Assembly (NCBI GenBank): GCA_025267735.1
Contig: CM046295.1
Coordinates: forward strand, 21,608,938 to 21,672,937
Length of the DNA: 64,000 nt
DNA from: Mactra quadrangularis
Taxonomy: Eukaryota; Mollusca; Bivalvia; Venerida; Mactridae
Direction: 5' to 3'
Part shown: piece by piece, positions 36,501-44,509 of the stretch
Numbering within the stretch: position 1 is the stretch's first letter
Layout: each line of letters opens with the position of its first letter
Position numbers and translations under genes: made by a program
Notes under the pieces: generated by a model
What the model saw: only the letters and a program-made list of their open reading frames with translations
What the model was told of the DNA's origin: nothing
Database searches by the model: none

Positions 36501-38078
36501 CCAGGGTCACAAGTTTAACTTTCTTCATGTTATATTTATAGGGTGTAAAAGCTGTGATAGCAGAGAGTTATGAGAGAATACATCGTAGTAATCTAGTTGG
36601 AATGGGTATTATACCTTTCCAATATCTTGAAGGACAAAATGCAGCAACACTTGGTCTTACTGGTAAAGAAATGATAACTATTGATTTACCACAGAATTTA
36701 CAACCGGGACAGAATGTCGAAGTCAAGGTAATGATGTTATTATAATTACCATATGTTCTCTATTTAATGCCCTTTCCCTGATATACAGCTCATTATTCTT
36801 TTTGGAAACATGGAATTACCAAAAAATTTCAAGTAAAAATTTCACCATATTGATGTCAAGGTAACGAAGGTCTTAATGATTACCGTGTATTCTTTATTAA
36901 ATGCCCTTTTCCTAATAATTGCCCTGTTGACCCCCTTTATACACTTTATTGTAATAATTCTTTTGTAAAATGTTTAAAGACCTAGGGTATGTTTTATTTC
37001 TTATGCGAAGATTATGGTGTTTACCATATTTTCACTATTAAACACTTTTCTCCTAAATAAATTTTCATAATAAGTACATCACCATTATTTTTAAATGGAA
37101 TCGCTAATTTCATGTCGTAATTTCATCACTTTCTGATACTCTTTAATTCCCTTTTGGAAAATGTTTATTGAATACATTTGGCCACTTTTCCCTACAATGT
37201 AAGAATGTATTATTCCCCATTTCTTGAGCAAAATGCCTCTTTATTCTCAAAATCTTGTTGTTGATATTCCACCTTGATTATCGGGTCATGAAGAAATATT
37301 AAGGTGGGGATAATGTTGAAAATATTTGAAATTTTCAACCAAAAGACAGAAATAATCAGTGGTTGATGCTTCGACCTTCGAAAGTTTCAAAGCCAGCCTA
37401 ACAACCAATAAATACATCTAAAAGCAACTATATATACACTGGGGTCCAAAAGTTTCTTTACAAATTGTTAAATATTTAAGTTTTTTTGAAAATATTTAAA
37501 CAAACCTAACTTGCCTATATTAGTTGTACAACTAATATTAAATTTATCATTACCTGTCAACTACATTCTATCGTAAATTATTTTTATTGCAAATATTCAA
37601 TATAATGTTAAACCAAATGTGTCTGCATTAATTTTGCTTTAAAATGATAAAAATACAAGTGTAAAGAAACTTATGAACCCCAGTGTATATATATTTTCAA
37701 AACAGTTTTAATAGTAATTTTACTGATTTTACATACACTTTTGTAGCTCACACACCCTTGTACAGTAACCAAGTGCAATGATGCCCCGGAGTGGGCCCTG
37801 CTCTTAAATTTGAAGATGATATATTCCTATGCATTTACAACATTAAGAGTTGTTTTAAAAAGTACATTTGTGTTGAAAATAAATTAGGTGAACTATTTCT
37901 CACTGATTATTGAATAAAACCAAACACTAAGTATAATTGTGTATGTTTGTTCTATTTACAGCTTTCAGATGGAAAAACATTCCAAGTTAAGACAAGATTT
38001 GATACGGAAGTTGAACTAGTGTATTTTAGACATGGCGGTATATTAAATTATATGGTTAGAAAAATGCTAGAAGTTTAG
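15874..38078 (+). CDS. ACO1: Cytosolic aconitase / iron regulatory protein 1, 22 coding exons
   Basis: With a [4Fe-4S] cluster the protein interconverts citrate and isocitrate in the cytosol; without the cluster this animal family binds iron-responsive elements in mRNAs. Joining 22 exons with GT-AG borders and consistent phases gives 895 residues (human 889), alignable end to end with human ACO1/IRP1. Start ATG 15874 (MADNSG), stop TAG 38076-38078. Cluster ligands are C442, C508 and C511 (human 437, 503, 506). Active-site residues R541, R546, R704, S783 and R785 correspond to human R536, R541, R699, S778 and R780. There is no mitochondrial presequence, so it is the cytosolic form rather than ACO2; the close match to IRP1 suggests but does not prove RNA binding. 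Introns hold many MITEs, SINEs and minisatellites. Confidence 0.97.
17735..18010 (+). repeat. Dispersed repeat M, copy 1 (ACO1 intron 3)
   Basis: About 270 bp shared in opposite orientation with 48600-48880 in an intron of the SYNCRIP-like gene: both contain GGTTTCCACATTACATTTT or its complement, CAGATCTTTATGAAACTT, and GAACAGAATTAGAAAGTAACC. No coding capacity and no tRNA head. Confidence 0.7.
18013..18265 (-). repeat. SINE family 1, copy 2 (ACO1 intron 3)
   Basis: Reverse-oriented and truncated. The tail TAAACATTGTATAGGTCATA and body GTTAACCACTTACTAAGTGC match the other copies; the head ends at AACTGAACCAACTGGGCAGGC. Confidence 0.75.
19259..19676 (+). mobile_element. hAT-type MITE (CAGGGCTCGAA family), copy 2
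   Basis: Worn copy in ACO1 intron 4: TTTAAGCTTGCATACTTGC at the left, AATTGGAGCCCTG at the right, same internal order as 12378-12785. Terminal bases are mutated and the duplication is not readable. Confidence 0.7.
20706..20985 (+). repeat. tRNA-headed SINE family 2, copy 1 (ACO1 intron 4)
   Basis: Head with A box CACAGTTGGTAGCCGCC and B box GGTTCCAATCC. The body GGAGGTTATACCCTTCCATG is followed by GGCCTTGTGGAAGGGTAGGT and GAGTACTGGTTATAGACAA. Further copies lie at 40870 (-), 45158 (-) and 61205 (+), with fragments at 26740 and about 50395. Confidence 0.85.
21229..21595 (+). mobile_element. MITE family E, copy 2 (ACO1 intron 4)
   Basis: Ends ACCTGAGCTTGACC and TTCAAGCTCAGGT; internal AGAATATATTAAACTCAGTA and TTTATCGGAAGC blocks match copy 1 at 5836-6161. 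About 365 bp, no open frame of interest. Confidence 0.8.
21644..21850 (+). mobile_element. MITE family F, copy 2 (ACO1 intron 4)
   Basis: Ends GTGTTCAGTAAC and GTAACTGAACAC form a perfect 12-bp inverted repeat, better preserved than in copy 1 (13103). The interior has the same GGTTGAGTTGT blocks. Confidence 0.85.
22215..22365 (+). repeat. Three tandem ~55-bp units
   Basis: Repeats of GTCCTCAGAAACCTCTTGTA followed by ATACAAACATGTAGGTGAGC, diverging in the third unit. Lies in ACO1 intron 4. Confidence 0.7.
22472..22651 (+). other. Possible cassette exon in ACO1 intron 4, with an AGGTCA cluster
   Basis: A good acceptor (TTTTATTGTTTTCCAG ending 22471) is followed by an open frame in the phase left by exon 4 (AG|C). 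A GT at 22652 (GG|GTTGGT, weak) would close a 180-nt exon that keeps the ACO1 frame. Human ACO1 has no insert at this point, so normal mRNA should skip it. The first 90 bases hold seven AGGTCA half-sites (22502-22558), including two DR1 arrangements, which give it the codon pattern [12 protein letters not shown]. It may simply be a repeat. Confidence 0.25.
23280..23845 (+). repeat. Array of ~20-bp units CTATATTTAGTAACATGATG before ACO1 exon 5
   Basis: About 16 to 20 degenerate units, best preserved from 23580 to 23840, ending about 20 bases before the exon 5 acceptor. The unit resembles the acceptor and exon start (TATTTCAG|TGCTGATGCT versus TATTTAG|TAACATGATGCT). CTATATTTAG also fits the MEF2 consensus CTAWWWWTAG. 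Confidence 0.85.
23866..28197 (+). CDS. ACO1: ACO1 exons 5-10 (domains 1-2)
   Basis: Exon 5 23866-23935 (ADALEKNQ to FVFLK); exon 6 24858-25041 ([43 protein letters not shown]); exon 7 26164-26303 ([14 protein letters not shown] to TDIVLTITK); exon 8 26861-27032 ([29 protein letters not shown]); exon 9 27301-27401; exon 10 28069-28197 ([12 protein letters not shown]). The GTDSHTTM and GGIEAE motifs are aconitase family signatures. Four of these exons are preceded by tandem arrays that reach or almost reach the acceptor. Confidence 0.95.
24420..24857 (+). repeat. Acceptor-like tandem array before ACO1 exon 6
   Basis: Nine units of roughly 45-55 bp, each with a pyrimidine tract and AG followed by TGGGTGTG or AGGGCGTG. 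The real exon follows as TTTCTCTAATTTCAG|TGGGGTGC. Two alternating subtypes (TCTAATTTCAG and GCTCATTTTAG) form a higher-order repeat. ATCCAATGA recurs between units. Confidence 0.92.
25125..25460 (+). repeat. Dispersed repeat N, copy 1 (ACO1 intron 6)
   Basis: Contains CGACCAATCAATGCGTAGCT and GATTTCGTAATTTCTA, ending near GATCGGGTTTTAATCAGA. A copy lies at 47800-48085 in the same orientation, and a fragment at 60045-60092. Non-coding. Confidence 0.75.
25790..26163 (+). repeat. CCAAT-rich tandem array before ACO1 exon 7
   Basis: About eight units near 35 bp built from AACCAATCAT, a short spacer and GGGGTGTGTCCTAATC. The last unit runs into the acceptor CACCAATCACGTTATTTGCAG, and the exon starts GTGTAGGGGG, which itself resembles the unit (AAGGTGTGTG). 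Confidence 0.88.
26740..26845 (+). repeat. SINE family 2 tail fragment (ACO1 intron 7)
   Basis: GTGAGTACTGGTTATAGGCAA and GTCCAAGAAAGCTAGGT match the 3' half of SINE 2; the head is missing. It ends about 15 bases before the exon 8 acceptor. Confidence 0.7.
27090..27300 (+). repeat. CCAATCA tandem array before ACO1 exon 9
   Basis: About five degenerate units of about 41 bp around GTGTGTC and ATCCAATCAAAATTT, the last merging into the acceptor CCAATGAGAATGTTCTATATTTTAG. It shares the GTGTGT plus CCAAT pairing with the arrays in introns 5, 6 and 10. Confidence 0.82.
27402..27640 (+). repeat. G-rich repeats at the 5' end of ACO1 intron 9
   Basis: Starts at the donor CAG|GTAGGTTG and continues as degenerate units of GGGAGGGATTAGGATGTTAG. 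Several GGG/GGGG runs could form a G-quadruplex in the RNA or DNA. GTAAGTAGGAGGG within it looks like a decoy donor. Confidence 0.75.
28198..28300 (+). repeat. G-rich tandem repeats at the 5' end of ACO1 intron 10
   Basis: Directly after the donor AAG|GTAATTG come four units near 22 bp of GTAATGTTGGGGGAGGAGTT. Each begins with a GTA(A/T) resembling the donor. Together with intron 9 this is a donor-side counterpart of the acceptor-side arrays. Confidence 0.8.
28385..28550 (+). repeat. Two ~63-bp units before ACO1 exon 11
   Basis: Two and a half units containing GACCAATTATATTGC, GAGGAGTGT/GAGGTGTGT and TATCCAATCAGATGTT; the last unit becomes the exon 11 acceptor (TATCAGATGTTTTGTTTCTTGTAG). Confidence 0.75.
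28551..31239 (+). CDS. ACO1: ACO1 exons 11-14 (Fe-S ligand region)
   Basis: Exon 11 28551-28698 carries ligand C442 in [16 protein letters not shown]; exon 12 29015-29150 carries [14 protein letters not shown]; exon 13 30394-30478 carries ligands C508 and C511 in [17 protein letters not shown]; exon 14 31083-31239 carries R541 and R546 in [12 protein letters not shown]. Exon 13 joins exon 12 in phase 2 (GG|A) and only works from the last of 21 nearly identical acceptors; use of any earlier copy reaches an in-frame TAG after about 14 codons. Confidence 0.95.
29745..30393 (+). repeat. 20 copies of a 32-bp unit carrying the exon 13 splice acceptor
   Basis: The unit is ACATTACAG|ATTTGATATAG followed by TAGGTTATTTAT. 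It repeats exactly 20 times (640 bp) before the genuine ACATTACAG|ATTTGATATCG that opens exon 13 at 30394. Units are identical except two with ATTAGG in place of AGTAGG (third and eighteenth). Each copy holds the acceptor AG and about 16 exon bases (codons for FDIVG), so the array was seeded by the intron-exon border. Only the last copy has ATC for the Ile codon. Its uniformity implies recent expansion, probably with length polymorphism. Confidence 0.98.
31390..31706 (+). repeat. TGACCTTCA array before ACO1 exon 15
   Basis: Short units near 17 bp, TATTTGACCTTCAAG, degenerate at the left. Seven perfect TGACCTTCA occurrences, whose complement TGAAGGTCA fits the extended nuclear-receptor half-site TNAAGGTCA, plus weaker ones. 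The array ends about 15 bases before the acceptor ATATATTTTCAG. Confidence 0.88.
31708..38078 (+). CDS. ACO1: ACO1 exons 15-22 (linker and swivelling domain 4)
   Basis: Exon 15 31708-31772 ([12 protein letters not shown]); 16 32151-32210; 17 33967-34071 (SPPFFSTM); 18 34715-34857 ([26 protein letters not shown]704); 19 35257-35404 ([19 protein letters not shown]); 20 35843-35965 ([19 protein letters not shown]783 and R785); 21 36542-36727 ([19 protein letters not shown]); 22 37962-38078 ending RKMLEV. Acceptors are AT/T-rich with little C. The last residues differ from the vertebrate end (MAK), as expected for a variable C-terminus. Confidence 0.95.
31808..32070 (+). repeat. SINE family 1, worn copy (ACO1 intron 15)
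   Basis: Head CTTACTCAGTTGGTAGGACAC, body TGGTCATGAAATAATTTCTA and CTCCCTCCTACAGC; the tail is lost. Forward orientation. Confidence 0.65.
32320..32625 (+). repeat. Dispersed repeat L, copy 2 (ACO1 intron 16)
   Basis: Same start (TACCCCCGCTTCGAAGAAG), middle (CATGCAGCAGCCTAATACT-like) and end (GGGGGTATCACTAGTGAGC) as 10737-11013. It has about 30 extra bases before the end. Confidence 0.85.
33200..33890 (-). repeat. SINE family 3, split by a hAT-type MITE (ACO1 intron 16)
   Basis: Reverse orientation: tail GTGTGGTTTAAAGTCTGC at the left, tRNA-like head at the right (complement reads CCTGTGGTAGAACGGGCGG with B box GGATCGATCCCC). The MITE at 33217-33650 sits inside it. Confidence 0.75.
33217..33650 (+). 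mobile_element. hAT-type MITE (TAGGGGTGTAAC family)
   Basis: Ends TAGGGGTGTAACAATACGG and AACCGTTACACCCCTA, with a perfect 8-bp duplication GTGTGGTT at 33209-33216 and 33651-33658. Subterminal CCGTATTGCAATATATTG repeats are typical of hAT elements. Non-autonomous. Confidence 0.95.
34333..34351. promoter_or_regulatory. Perfect palindromic AGGTCA inverted repeat (ERE-like), intron 17
   Basis: CAAGGTCACAGTGACCTTG is a perfect palindrome around a 3-base spacer and contains the consensus estrogen-response-element pattern GGTCANNNTGACC. It lies in a repeat-like stretch (34136-34430) with TACTTTGTAGGAA twice, so it may be part of a dispersed repeat rather than a selected site. Confidence 0.5.
35455..35842 (+). 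repeat. Six ~57-bp units with CTATTTATAG / CTATAAATAG before ACO1 exon 20
   Basis: Units contain TGTTCTATTTATAG, AAATAAGTTATG and TTACTATAAATAGC. The genuine acceptor GATTCTATTTATAG|ATGG is the last half unit, and earlier copies such as TTCTATTTTCAG|ATA look like acceptors. Both decamers fit CTAWWWWTAG and recur in the array at 51808-52310. Confidence 0.9.
36240..36530 (+). repeat. Dispersed repeat, two diverged tandem copies (ACO1 intron 20)
   Basis: Both copies contain GAGCTGTCAT/GAGCTTTCTCAT, a TTCAAATAATGCCCC-like block and a GGGCCAC/GGGTCAC AAGTTT block. I believe similar sequence is common in bivalve DNA, from memory and unverified here. Confidence 0.6.
37437..37685 (+). mobile_element. 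Tc1/mariner-type MITE (ACO1 intron 21)
   Basis: Inverted ends CACTGGGGTCCAAAAGTTTC and (diverged) GAACCCCAGTG, about 30 bp, flanked by TA on both sides as expected for the TA-inserting Tc1/mariner group. No transposase in 249 bp. Confidence 0.9.
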
Positions 38079-38330
38079 CCTAGTACCAAGTTTGACCTAG
38101 TTCATTCTGGACAGAACTTTAACCTAGTATGTTCATTCTGGACAGAACTTTAAGCTAGTATATTCACTTTTGACAGAAGTGTTGTACATTTCGGTTTATA
38201 CTTGCTAGAATTAAAACTCGTTAACGCCACTTTCGGTTAGAACTTCAACCCAGTATTCAGATTTTTTGACAGAACTTTATACTAGTATTTTCATGACATA
38301 ATTGTATTGTAGTAAAAATGTTTTATTTCA
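38079..38330 (+). repeat. ACO1 3' UTR tandem repeats
   Basis: Four to five degenerate ~30-bp units, CTAGTATGTTCATTCTGGAC then AGAACTTTAA, begin about 30 bases after the stop codon and would lie in the 3' UTR. No clear AATAAA immediately follows. Confidence 0.75.
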
Positions 38331-38506
38331 GTTTATTTATTAATTAATTTTTAATTGAATAGTTGATTTAATTTAGTCATCCATTAATAATTTAAATTAT
38401 GAACAATAATTTTTTATTTACAATGAATTTGTACTTGAAAATTTGTTGGATGTCTTGGGGCTCTTAAGTGTCTAAATGTTGTTTCTTGAACTGTATTTGT
38501 AAGTAT

Positions 38507-38971
38507 TAGGGCTGTCATGATACGCCAGAAGAATATCCCGGTATATTGCGATGTGCTAGAATGGTATCGTGATACGTACCACGATATATTGCTTTTCAAA
38601 CCAAATACACAACTGCATTATACTTAAATCTTAAAGAACTTATTCAACTGTTCAGTATTGAAGTATGTTATAGGATTTTGTAGGAAAAGTGCTTGTAGCA
38701 GTCTGACTGGAGAAAACTGGGCATTTTTAGAGTTATGGGAACATTCCAAACGCACCCAGATCTGTTAAATTCTTTGAACTTAATCTTTAATCGAATGAAC
38801 TATGACAAACTGACATTTCGCTTCTTTCATTTGTGAAAAGAAGAATTTTTCAATGAAATTATTAATAAAATATATTGCTAAATACTGGTGCGTTAAATTC
38901 GTACCACGGTACGTACATGTGTATTGCCGCTGCTGCATATTGCAATATATCGGTATATTGTGACAGCCTTA
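38507..38971 (+). mobile_element. hAT-type MITE (TAGGGCTGTCA family), copy 2
   Basis: Ends TAGGGCTGTCATGATACG and TGTGACAGCCTTA; flanking 8-mers GTAAGTAT and ATAAGTAT match at 7 of 8 positions. Related to 11288-12177 and 43386-43803. Confidence 0.88.
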
Positions 38972-39159
38972 ATAAGTATATTTGTATTAATTTTATGTAT
39001 GAAACGTTTTATATGTATTTACAAATGAAAGATATATTATGATTTTAGGTATTGAATACTAGTTGATATTTAAGTATGTACTGCATGTATGTTACATATT
39101 ATTATAAAATCCAAAATGAGTTCATCCCTGAATGATTGTATTTGATAATTGTTGTGGAT

Positions 39160-39870
39160 AATTGATGAAATCATGTCTCTAATCAAATTAATTTGTAATT
39201 TATAACTATTTTGTAATTATAAGCAGAAAATTATGATCATTTTGTAATTTTAATGAGTGGGCATTTATGATTATGTTATTATAATAATAAGGGTCATTCA
39301 TTTATGATTATTTTGTCATTACAATTTGGTTATTTCTGACTATTTTGTAATTATGAGTCAGGAATTTCTGACCATTTTGTAATTATGAGTGGGAATTTCT
39401 GATTGTTTTGGTAATTATGAGTGGGAATTTCTGACCATTTGGAAATTATACAAGGGAATTAATGACCAATTTGTAATTATGAGTGGGAATTTCTGACTAT
39501 TTTGTAATTATGAGTGGGAATTATGAAACATTTTGTAATTATGAGTTCGGACTTTCTGACCATTTTGTAATTATGAGTGGGAATTCTGATCATTTTGTAA
39601 TTATAAGTGGGAATTTCTGATTATTTTGGTAATTATGAGTGGGAATTACTGACCATTGTCTAATTATAAAAGGGAATTAATGACCATTTTGTAATTATGA
39701 GTGGGAATTTCTGATGATTTTGTAATTATAATGGTCAATTATTTACAATAATTTTGTAATAATAACTTGGGAATTTCAGATTATTTTGTAATTAATTATG
39801 TTTCAGTAATTTCTTATCATTTTGTAATTAAAAATTATTTGTAATAATAATCAGTACTTTCTGATGATAA
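39160..39870 (+). repeat. ~32-bp minisatellite, about 20 units
   Basis: Units close to TTTTGTAATTATGAGTGGGA plus ATTTCTGACCA, degenerate at both ends. Intergenic, downstream of ACO1. Confidence 0.9.
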
Positions 39871-39989
39871 ATAAATGTGATATTTAACTTTGTTTTGTTG
39901 TTTTTAGTTCACCTGAGCACCAAGTTGGCCCCACCTCTGGGGTCATTGTACTCGTACGGCTAAAATATGAAAGTGTTTGTTTGTTTGTT

Positions 39990-40291
39990 TGTTTGTTGGG
40001 TTTAATGCCGAAGCAACACATTGTATAAGTCATATAACTGCAGTCAGTCAACCTACTCACTCTTCCTGGAAAGGCTAAATCTCTGGATTTAGCCGTTAAC
40101 CAACTACTAAGCGCATACTTTCGTCAGTGACTGACAACTGCCCTACATAATTAAAAATCATTGGTAGGAGGGAGAATGGCCGAAGAAATTATTTCATTAC
40201 CAAACTCCACAAAAGAATGCTCCATCCGGGAATCGAACCCACAACCCCTCATTCAGTAGACTTGTGTGCTACCAATTGCTAGCCGGGCGGC
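39990..40291 (-). repeat. SINE family 1, copy (full length)
   Basis: Tail at the left (GTTGGGTTTAATGCCGAAG preceded by a TTTG microsatellite), head at the right (complement GCCGCCCGGCTAGC, B box GGGTTCGATTCCC). Confidence 0.88.
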
Positions 40292-40466
40292 TTATGAAAG
40301 TGTTTAAAAGTATTGTGTCAGATACTCTAAGAATCTAGAGTGTTCCGGGGTCCTCAGGACCCTTATGCTTTAAAATAGATCTAATTGCGCACAAGGTAAA
40401 AGTTCGTGACACATTATTGATTATTAAAAGCATGAAGTATGGACTAAATCCTTTCGCTCTTTGAAT

Positions 40467-40715
40467 AGTTCGTTTTTTCTCAACAGTCAAAATATGAATA
40501 ATTTCTCAGTTAATGCATTTGTTAAAATTATCGTTGTGATACATTCGTTAGTTTCCGAAAGTATGTATTATTATTGAATAAAGCTGATAAAAATTATAAA
40601 GATGATATGTTTTAGACAAGATATATTTAATAACAATTAGCGGGCCAGTACAAAAACAATGCATTCAGTCACCATGAAATTATTCAAGCTTTGACAATTG
40701 AGAAAAAACGGACTG
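40467..40715 (+). mobile_element. MITE family B, copy 3
   Basis: Arms GTTCGTTTTTTCTCAACAGT and the complement ending AGAAAAAACGGAC; contains CACCATGAAATTATTCAAGC. The interior is longer than in copy 1. Confidence 0.8.
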
Positions 40716-40869
40716 TACAAATTTTCATTAGGATGGTGAGTTTGTTTGTACCATAGGGGAAAACCCAAATGGTTGAATTCCAGAAAAAGTATACATTTTG
40801 TATTAGCAAACTACTCATTTTTTTATTTTACTTTTTAATTGGATTTAACACCTTATTAAAATATTTTAG

Positions 40870-41090
40870 GTCATTTTACGTCAACCATTGTCTATAACCA
40901 GTACTCACATACCCTTCCACAAGGCCAGAAACTTCTCCATATTACCTTATCAATGGAGGAAAATTGACATTATAGTCTAATTTTCATGGAAGGGTATAAC
41001 CTCCCCGGGTGGGATTCCAACCAGTACCCCCTTCTAACACAAGATTTCAAATCTGCGCTATCAACCCGGGTTGGGAACTACTCTACTCAG
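40870..41090 (-). repeat. SINE family 2, copy 2
   Basis: Reverse orientation: ATTGTCTATAACCAGTACTC at the left, CATGGAAGGGTATAACCTCC, then the complement of the tRNA-like head. Confidence 0.85.
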
Positions 41091-41271
41091 CTCAAGAGAT
41101 TTGGTCAAGACTTAGTGCTAGTTTTTTGTCAAGGTCTGTGAAATAACTGATGACATCTTGTAAAACTTAAATCTGAGGCCAAGTAGGCTCTGGCTATGAC
41201 CAATATTTCGTTACTCAACAATACCGAGTACAGAAGTAGGGTAATGAGTACCTTAATCAGCAGGAATAATG

Positions 41272-41574
41272 CAGTGCTCGAATTTAAGCTCGCATACTCG
41301 CAAAATGTGAGTGGATTTTGAAAATTGCAAGTAACTTTTATTCAACTCGCAACTTTTTGGGAGTTGAAATCGACGCAATTATATTATTGTCAAAACTAAT
41401 GAGGCTCAAATCAGTGTTGAAACAGCCAGATAGATTGTTTTAATTAAAGATTCACTGCAAAAAAACATATTGGGTTCTATCCATAGTTAAGTGTAGTGCT
41501 ATTTTGTTTTTTGCGAGTTGAAATAAAATCAACTAGGACTTTGTAAGTCCAAATTTTGTTAAATTCAAGCCCTG
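41272..41574 (+). mobile_element. hAT-type MITE (CAGGGCTCGAA family), copy 3
   Basis: Ends CAGTGCTCGAATTTAAGC and AAATTCAAGCCCTG. AATAATGC occurs at both borders, giving a 7- to 8-bp duplication. Shorter than copy 1 by internal deletion. Confidence 0.85.
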
Positions 41575-41723
41575 AATAATGCATGCACCACTGACAGTTG
41601 AATGAAAATCACCAGTACGTCCAGCAAACTGACGCTAAAATATAGATCTAGAATAGCATTGTTAATTTTGATTATCTTTAAATATTCAATGTCTATGGAC
41701 AACATAACTATAATAATCACAAA

Positions 41724-42027
41724 ACCACCTGGCTAGCTGAGTTGGTAGCATGCTAGTCTACTGATCGAGGGGTTGTGGGTTTGATTCCAGAGCGGTGCAT
41801 ACTTTCGTGGAGCTTGGTCATGAAATTATTTCTACAGCCTTTCTCTCTCCTTCCAATGATTCTTAATTATGTAGGGCAGTTGTCAGTCACTGACGAAAGT
41901 ATGCGCTTAGTAGTTGGTTAACAGCTAAATCCAGAGATTTAGCCTTTCCAGGAGGAGTGAGCAGGTTGACCGACCACCGTAATATGACCTATACAATGTG
42001 TTGCTATGGCGTTAAACCCAACAACAA
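41724..42027 (+). repeat. SINE family 1, copy (forward)
   Basis: Head CCACCTGGCTAGCTGAGTTG, B box GGTTTGATTCC, body CTTGGTCATGAAATTATTTC, tail GTTAAACCCAACAAC. Near full length. Confidence 0.88.
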
Positions 42028-42212
42028 AAAAAACGACAGTTGAATGAGATTTACCAATACATCCAGCAACCCAATGCTAAAATATAGATCAACAAAAACA
42101 TTGTTAATTTTGATTATCTTTATTTATTCAATGTCTAGGGACAACATAATTACAATACATGTAAACACAATAACTACATACACAGATTGTGACATGATTT
42201 AAAAACATGCAA

Positions 42213-42578
42213 AGGGACCTCAGTCAGTTATTTCCCCCTGAAAACTCTTCAAATAGGTAGGTCCAATCAGTTGGATTACTTGGATTTTATCTTTACTTTT
42301 CAATGTCAATTTGCCAAATTCAATCTTAAATATTTTTTTTGTCAATCATTTAATTTGTTTGAAAATCAAGCTAAGTATTTTTAGGGTAAAGAACTATAGA
42401 TCTAAATTTCACCACTTCTGTTAATATCTTCATTAACAAAAAAGATATTAGATGAAATATTTTGTTACCCTTACAATGGACTTCAATGATAAAATCTGAG
42501 GATTCCAACTGTAAGGACCTACTTACCAATTGGAATGCTTCAGATTTTATCAGGGAAAGATAACTGACTAAAGTCCCT
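42213..42578 (+). mobile_element. MITE family A, copy 3
   Basis: Ends GGGACCTCAGTCAGTTAT and ATAACTGACTAAAGTCCC; about 365 bp, same orientation as copies 1 and 4. Confidence 0.88.
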
Positions 42579-42874
42579 AATTGAATAAATTTTTTACTTG
42601 GATTGCTAATAAATCTAAATGTATGTGATGCTGAAATACAAAGAAGTTAAGTAATAAAAGACCACTTTAAGAATACAAAGTACTAAAGGTAAAATTCCTT
42701 TCAATTTTTTTTTTTAAATCTTGACAAAAAAGTTACATTTGCGATAATACATAACAAAATGGTTAAAAAAATTACTTTCTAATCAAGTGATAAGAAACAA
42801 TCTTAACAAAATACATTAGAACTAAAGTTTGTCAATAATATTGGCTAAAATATAAAATTTCATACATACGTAAC

Positions 42875-42980
42875 CTGATAAAAATCCATGGTCTGAACTG
42901 AGATTTAAACCCACGACCTTGAGAGCCTTGAGAGTCGTAAGTGGACACTCGACCACGTTACCATAAAAGCTAGCTTGAAG
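42875..42980 (-). repeat. tRNA-like sequence, probable SINE head
   Basis: On the minus strand, GGTAACGTGGTCGAGTGTCC (A-box-like) is followed about 40 bases later by GGGTTTAAATCTC (B-box-like). The arms do not pair well enough for a tRNA gene; it is probably a SINE of another family. Confidence 0.4.
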
Positions 42981-43385
42981 GCAAGGTAGTACTAGTGCCA
43001 TATTATACCTCTGCTACACATAATTAAGAACAGTCGAATAATACTAAAATGCTTAACAAAAATGAATGAATATGAGACACATATACAAAAATAAAGAACA
43101 TTTAAGAAAACCTGAAAACATACAGTAGTATGAATAAAAAGTTCTTAACATGTTATGATCATTTCAAGTCATTTTGACAACAAATATTTTAAGCCAAATA
43201 TGCTAAAATATTGATCCCAATTATGCTTGAAGACTTAAAATTCATTTGAAAATAAGTGAAATATTTACAGTGCCATCGAAAATCACCTTCACTCTTTCAG
43301 ATGTATTTACACAATATAAGTGTCATAATAAATAGTAACATTTGAAAGAGAAGTAATCATACTTATACAATTGTTATATTTATAC

Positions 43386-43803
43386 TAGGGCTGTCACAAT
43401 ATACCGGTATATTGCAATACGCAGCTGTGGCAGTACGTACCGCGGTATGAATTTAACGTACCGGTATTTGGCGATTTTTTTTATTTCATTGAAAAATGTG
43501 TCTCTTCGCATAATGAAAGTAGAGAAGCGTCAGTTTTTCCATCGTTCATTCAATCTAAGCTTAAGTTACAAGAATTTTAACTGAATGGGACTCGTTCCAT
43601 TGGCTGTACAACATACATGTATATCACAAACCGTATAGACTTAAAGAAGCTAGATTCTATCAGTCGCCGCATGTAAGATTTGCAATGTTTCTGTTAAATA
43701 CAGCAGAGGCAAAACAGATCTAAATTCCCACAATATACCGTGGTACGTATAGTGATACAGTGCTAGCGTATTGCTATATATCTCGCGACACGCTTCTGGT
43801 GTA
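43386..43803 (+). mobile_element. hAT-type MITE (TAGGGCTGTCA family), copy 3
   Basis: Left end TAGGGCTGTCACAATATACC; the right end is diverged (GCGACACGCTTCTGGTGTA). The borders are fixed by a perfect 8-bp duplication ATTTATAC (43378-43385 and 43804-43811). Confidence 0.9.
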
Positions 43804-43955
43804 ATTTATACCCGGTACATTTACATCTATCTAAAAATACATTTTAATTTCTCAAGCATCGGTAAAAATGTGAAAACAAATCAAGAATTCAACATTAATC
43901 TTAAATGTAGGTTGTCAGGTTAACTATATTCAACTTACCGAAACCAAATGTTTAC

Positions 43956-44336
43956 GCCATGACATATTGGAATTGTGTTAAGCGTCCGCGTGCGCGTAGG
44001 TTTTCGAGTCCTCAATCAAAATAAAAAACAAAATTGTTGGTAAAATTTTCTTGTGTTTGACAACAACGTTATTCATCGTAAGCAATTTATGATAAACGTG
44101 TCATTAATACAATATATATTTTACATGAAAAAAAAACCACTGGTCATTTTATATTTGATTTAGACCATTGTTTCATATTATGAGGATGTTATTCCATTGA
44201 AAATATATTTATAATGCTTTGTTTTTGTCGTAAAAAATTTGTGCTTTCGTTTTCGGTTTGTTTGTTTTTGTGAATAGGTACCTAGGTTTGTCAAATTTGA
44301 GTTGACGCTTAACAGAATTCCAATTTAGCATGGCCT
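43956..44336 (+). mobile_element. MITE family O, copy 1
   Basis: Ends GCCATGACATATTGGAATTG and GAATTCCAATTTAGCATGGC with inner TTAAGCGT / ACGCTTAA, about 30-bp inverted repeats. A copy lies at 61944-62167. It is downstream of the stop codon of the SYNCRIP-like gene and may lie in its 3' UTR. Confidence 0.8.
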
Positions 44337-44509
44337 TACTAGCAGTAATAAGTTGCCTAAACCCAAATATAGATTGTCATTGGCAGCAATAGGACAACCC
44401 TTGATGCCAAGCCCCGAAGTCACACATTCATAAAAGTGTAAAGGTAATTATGGATAGCACAGTAAATGACAATGTTAATAGAACACTAAGTTGATCTGAT
44501 ATAATGATT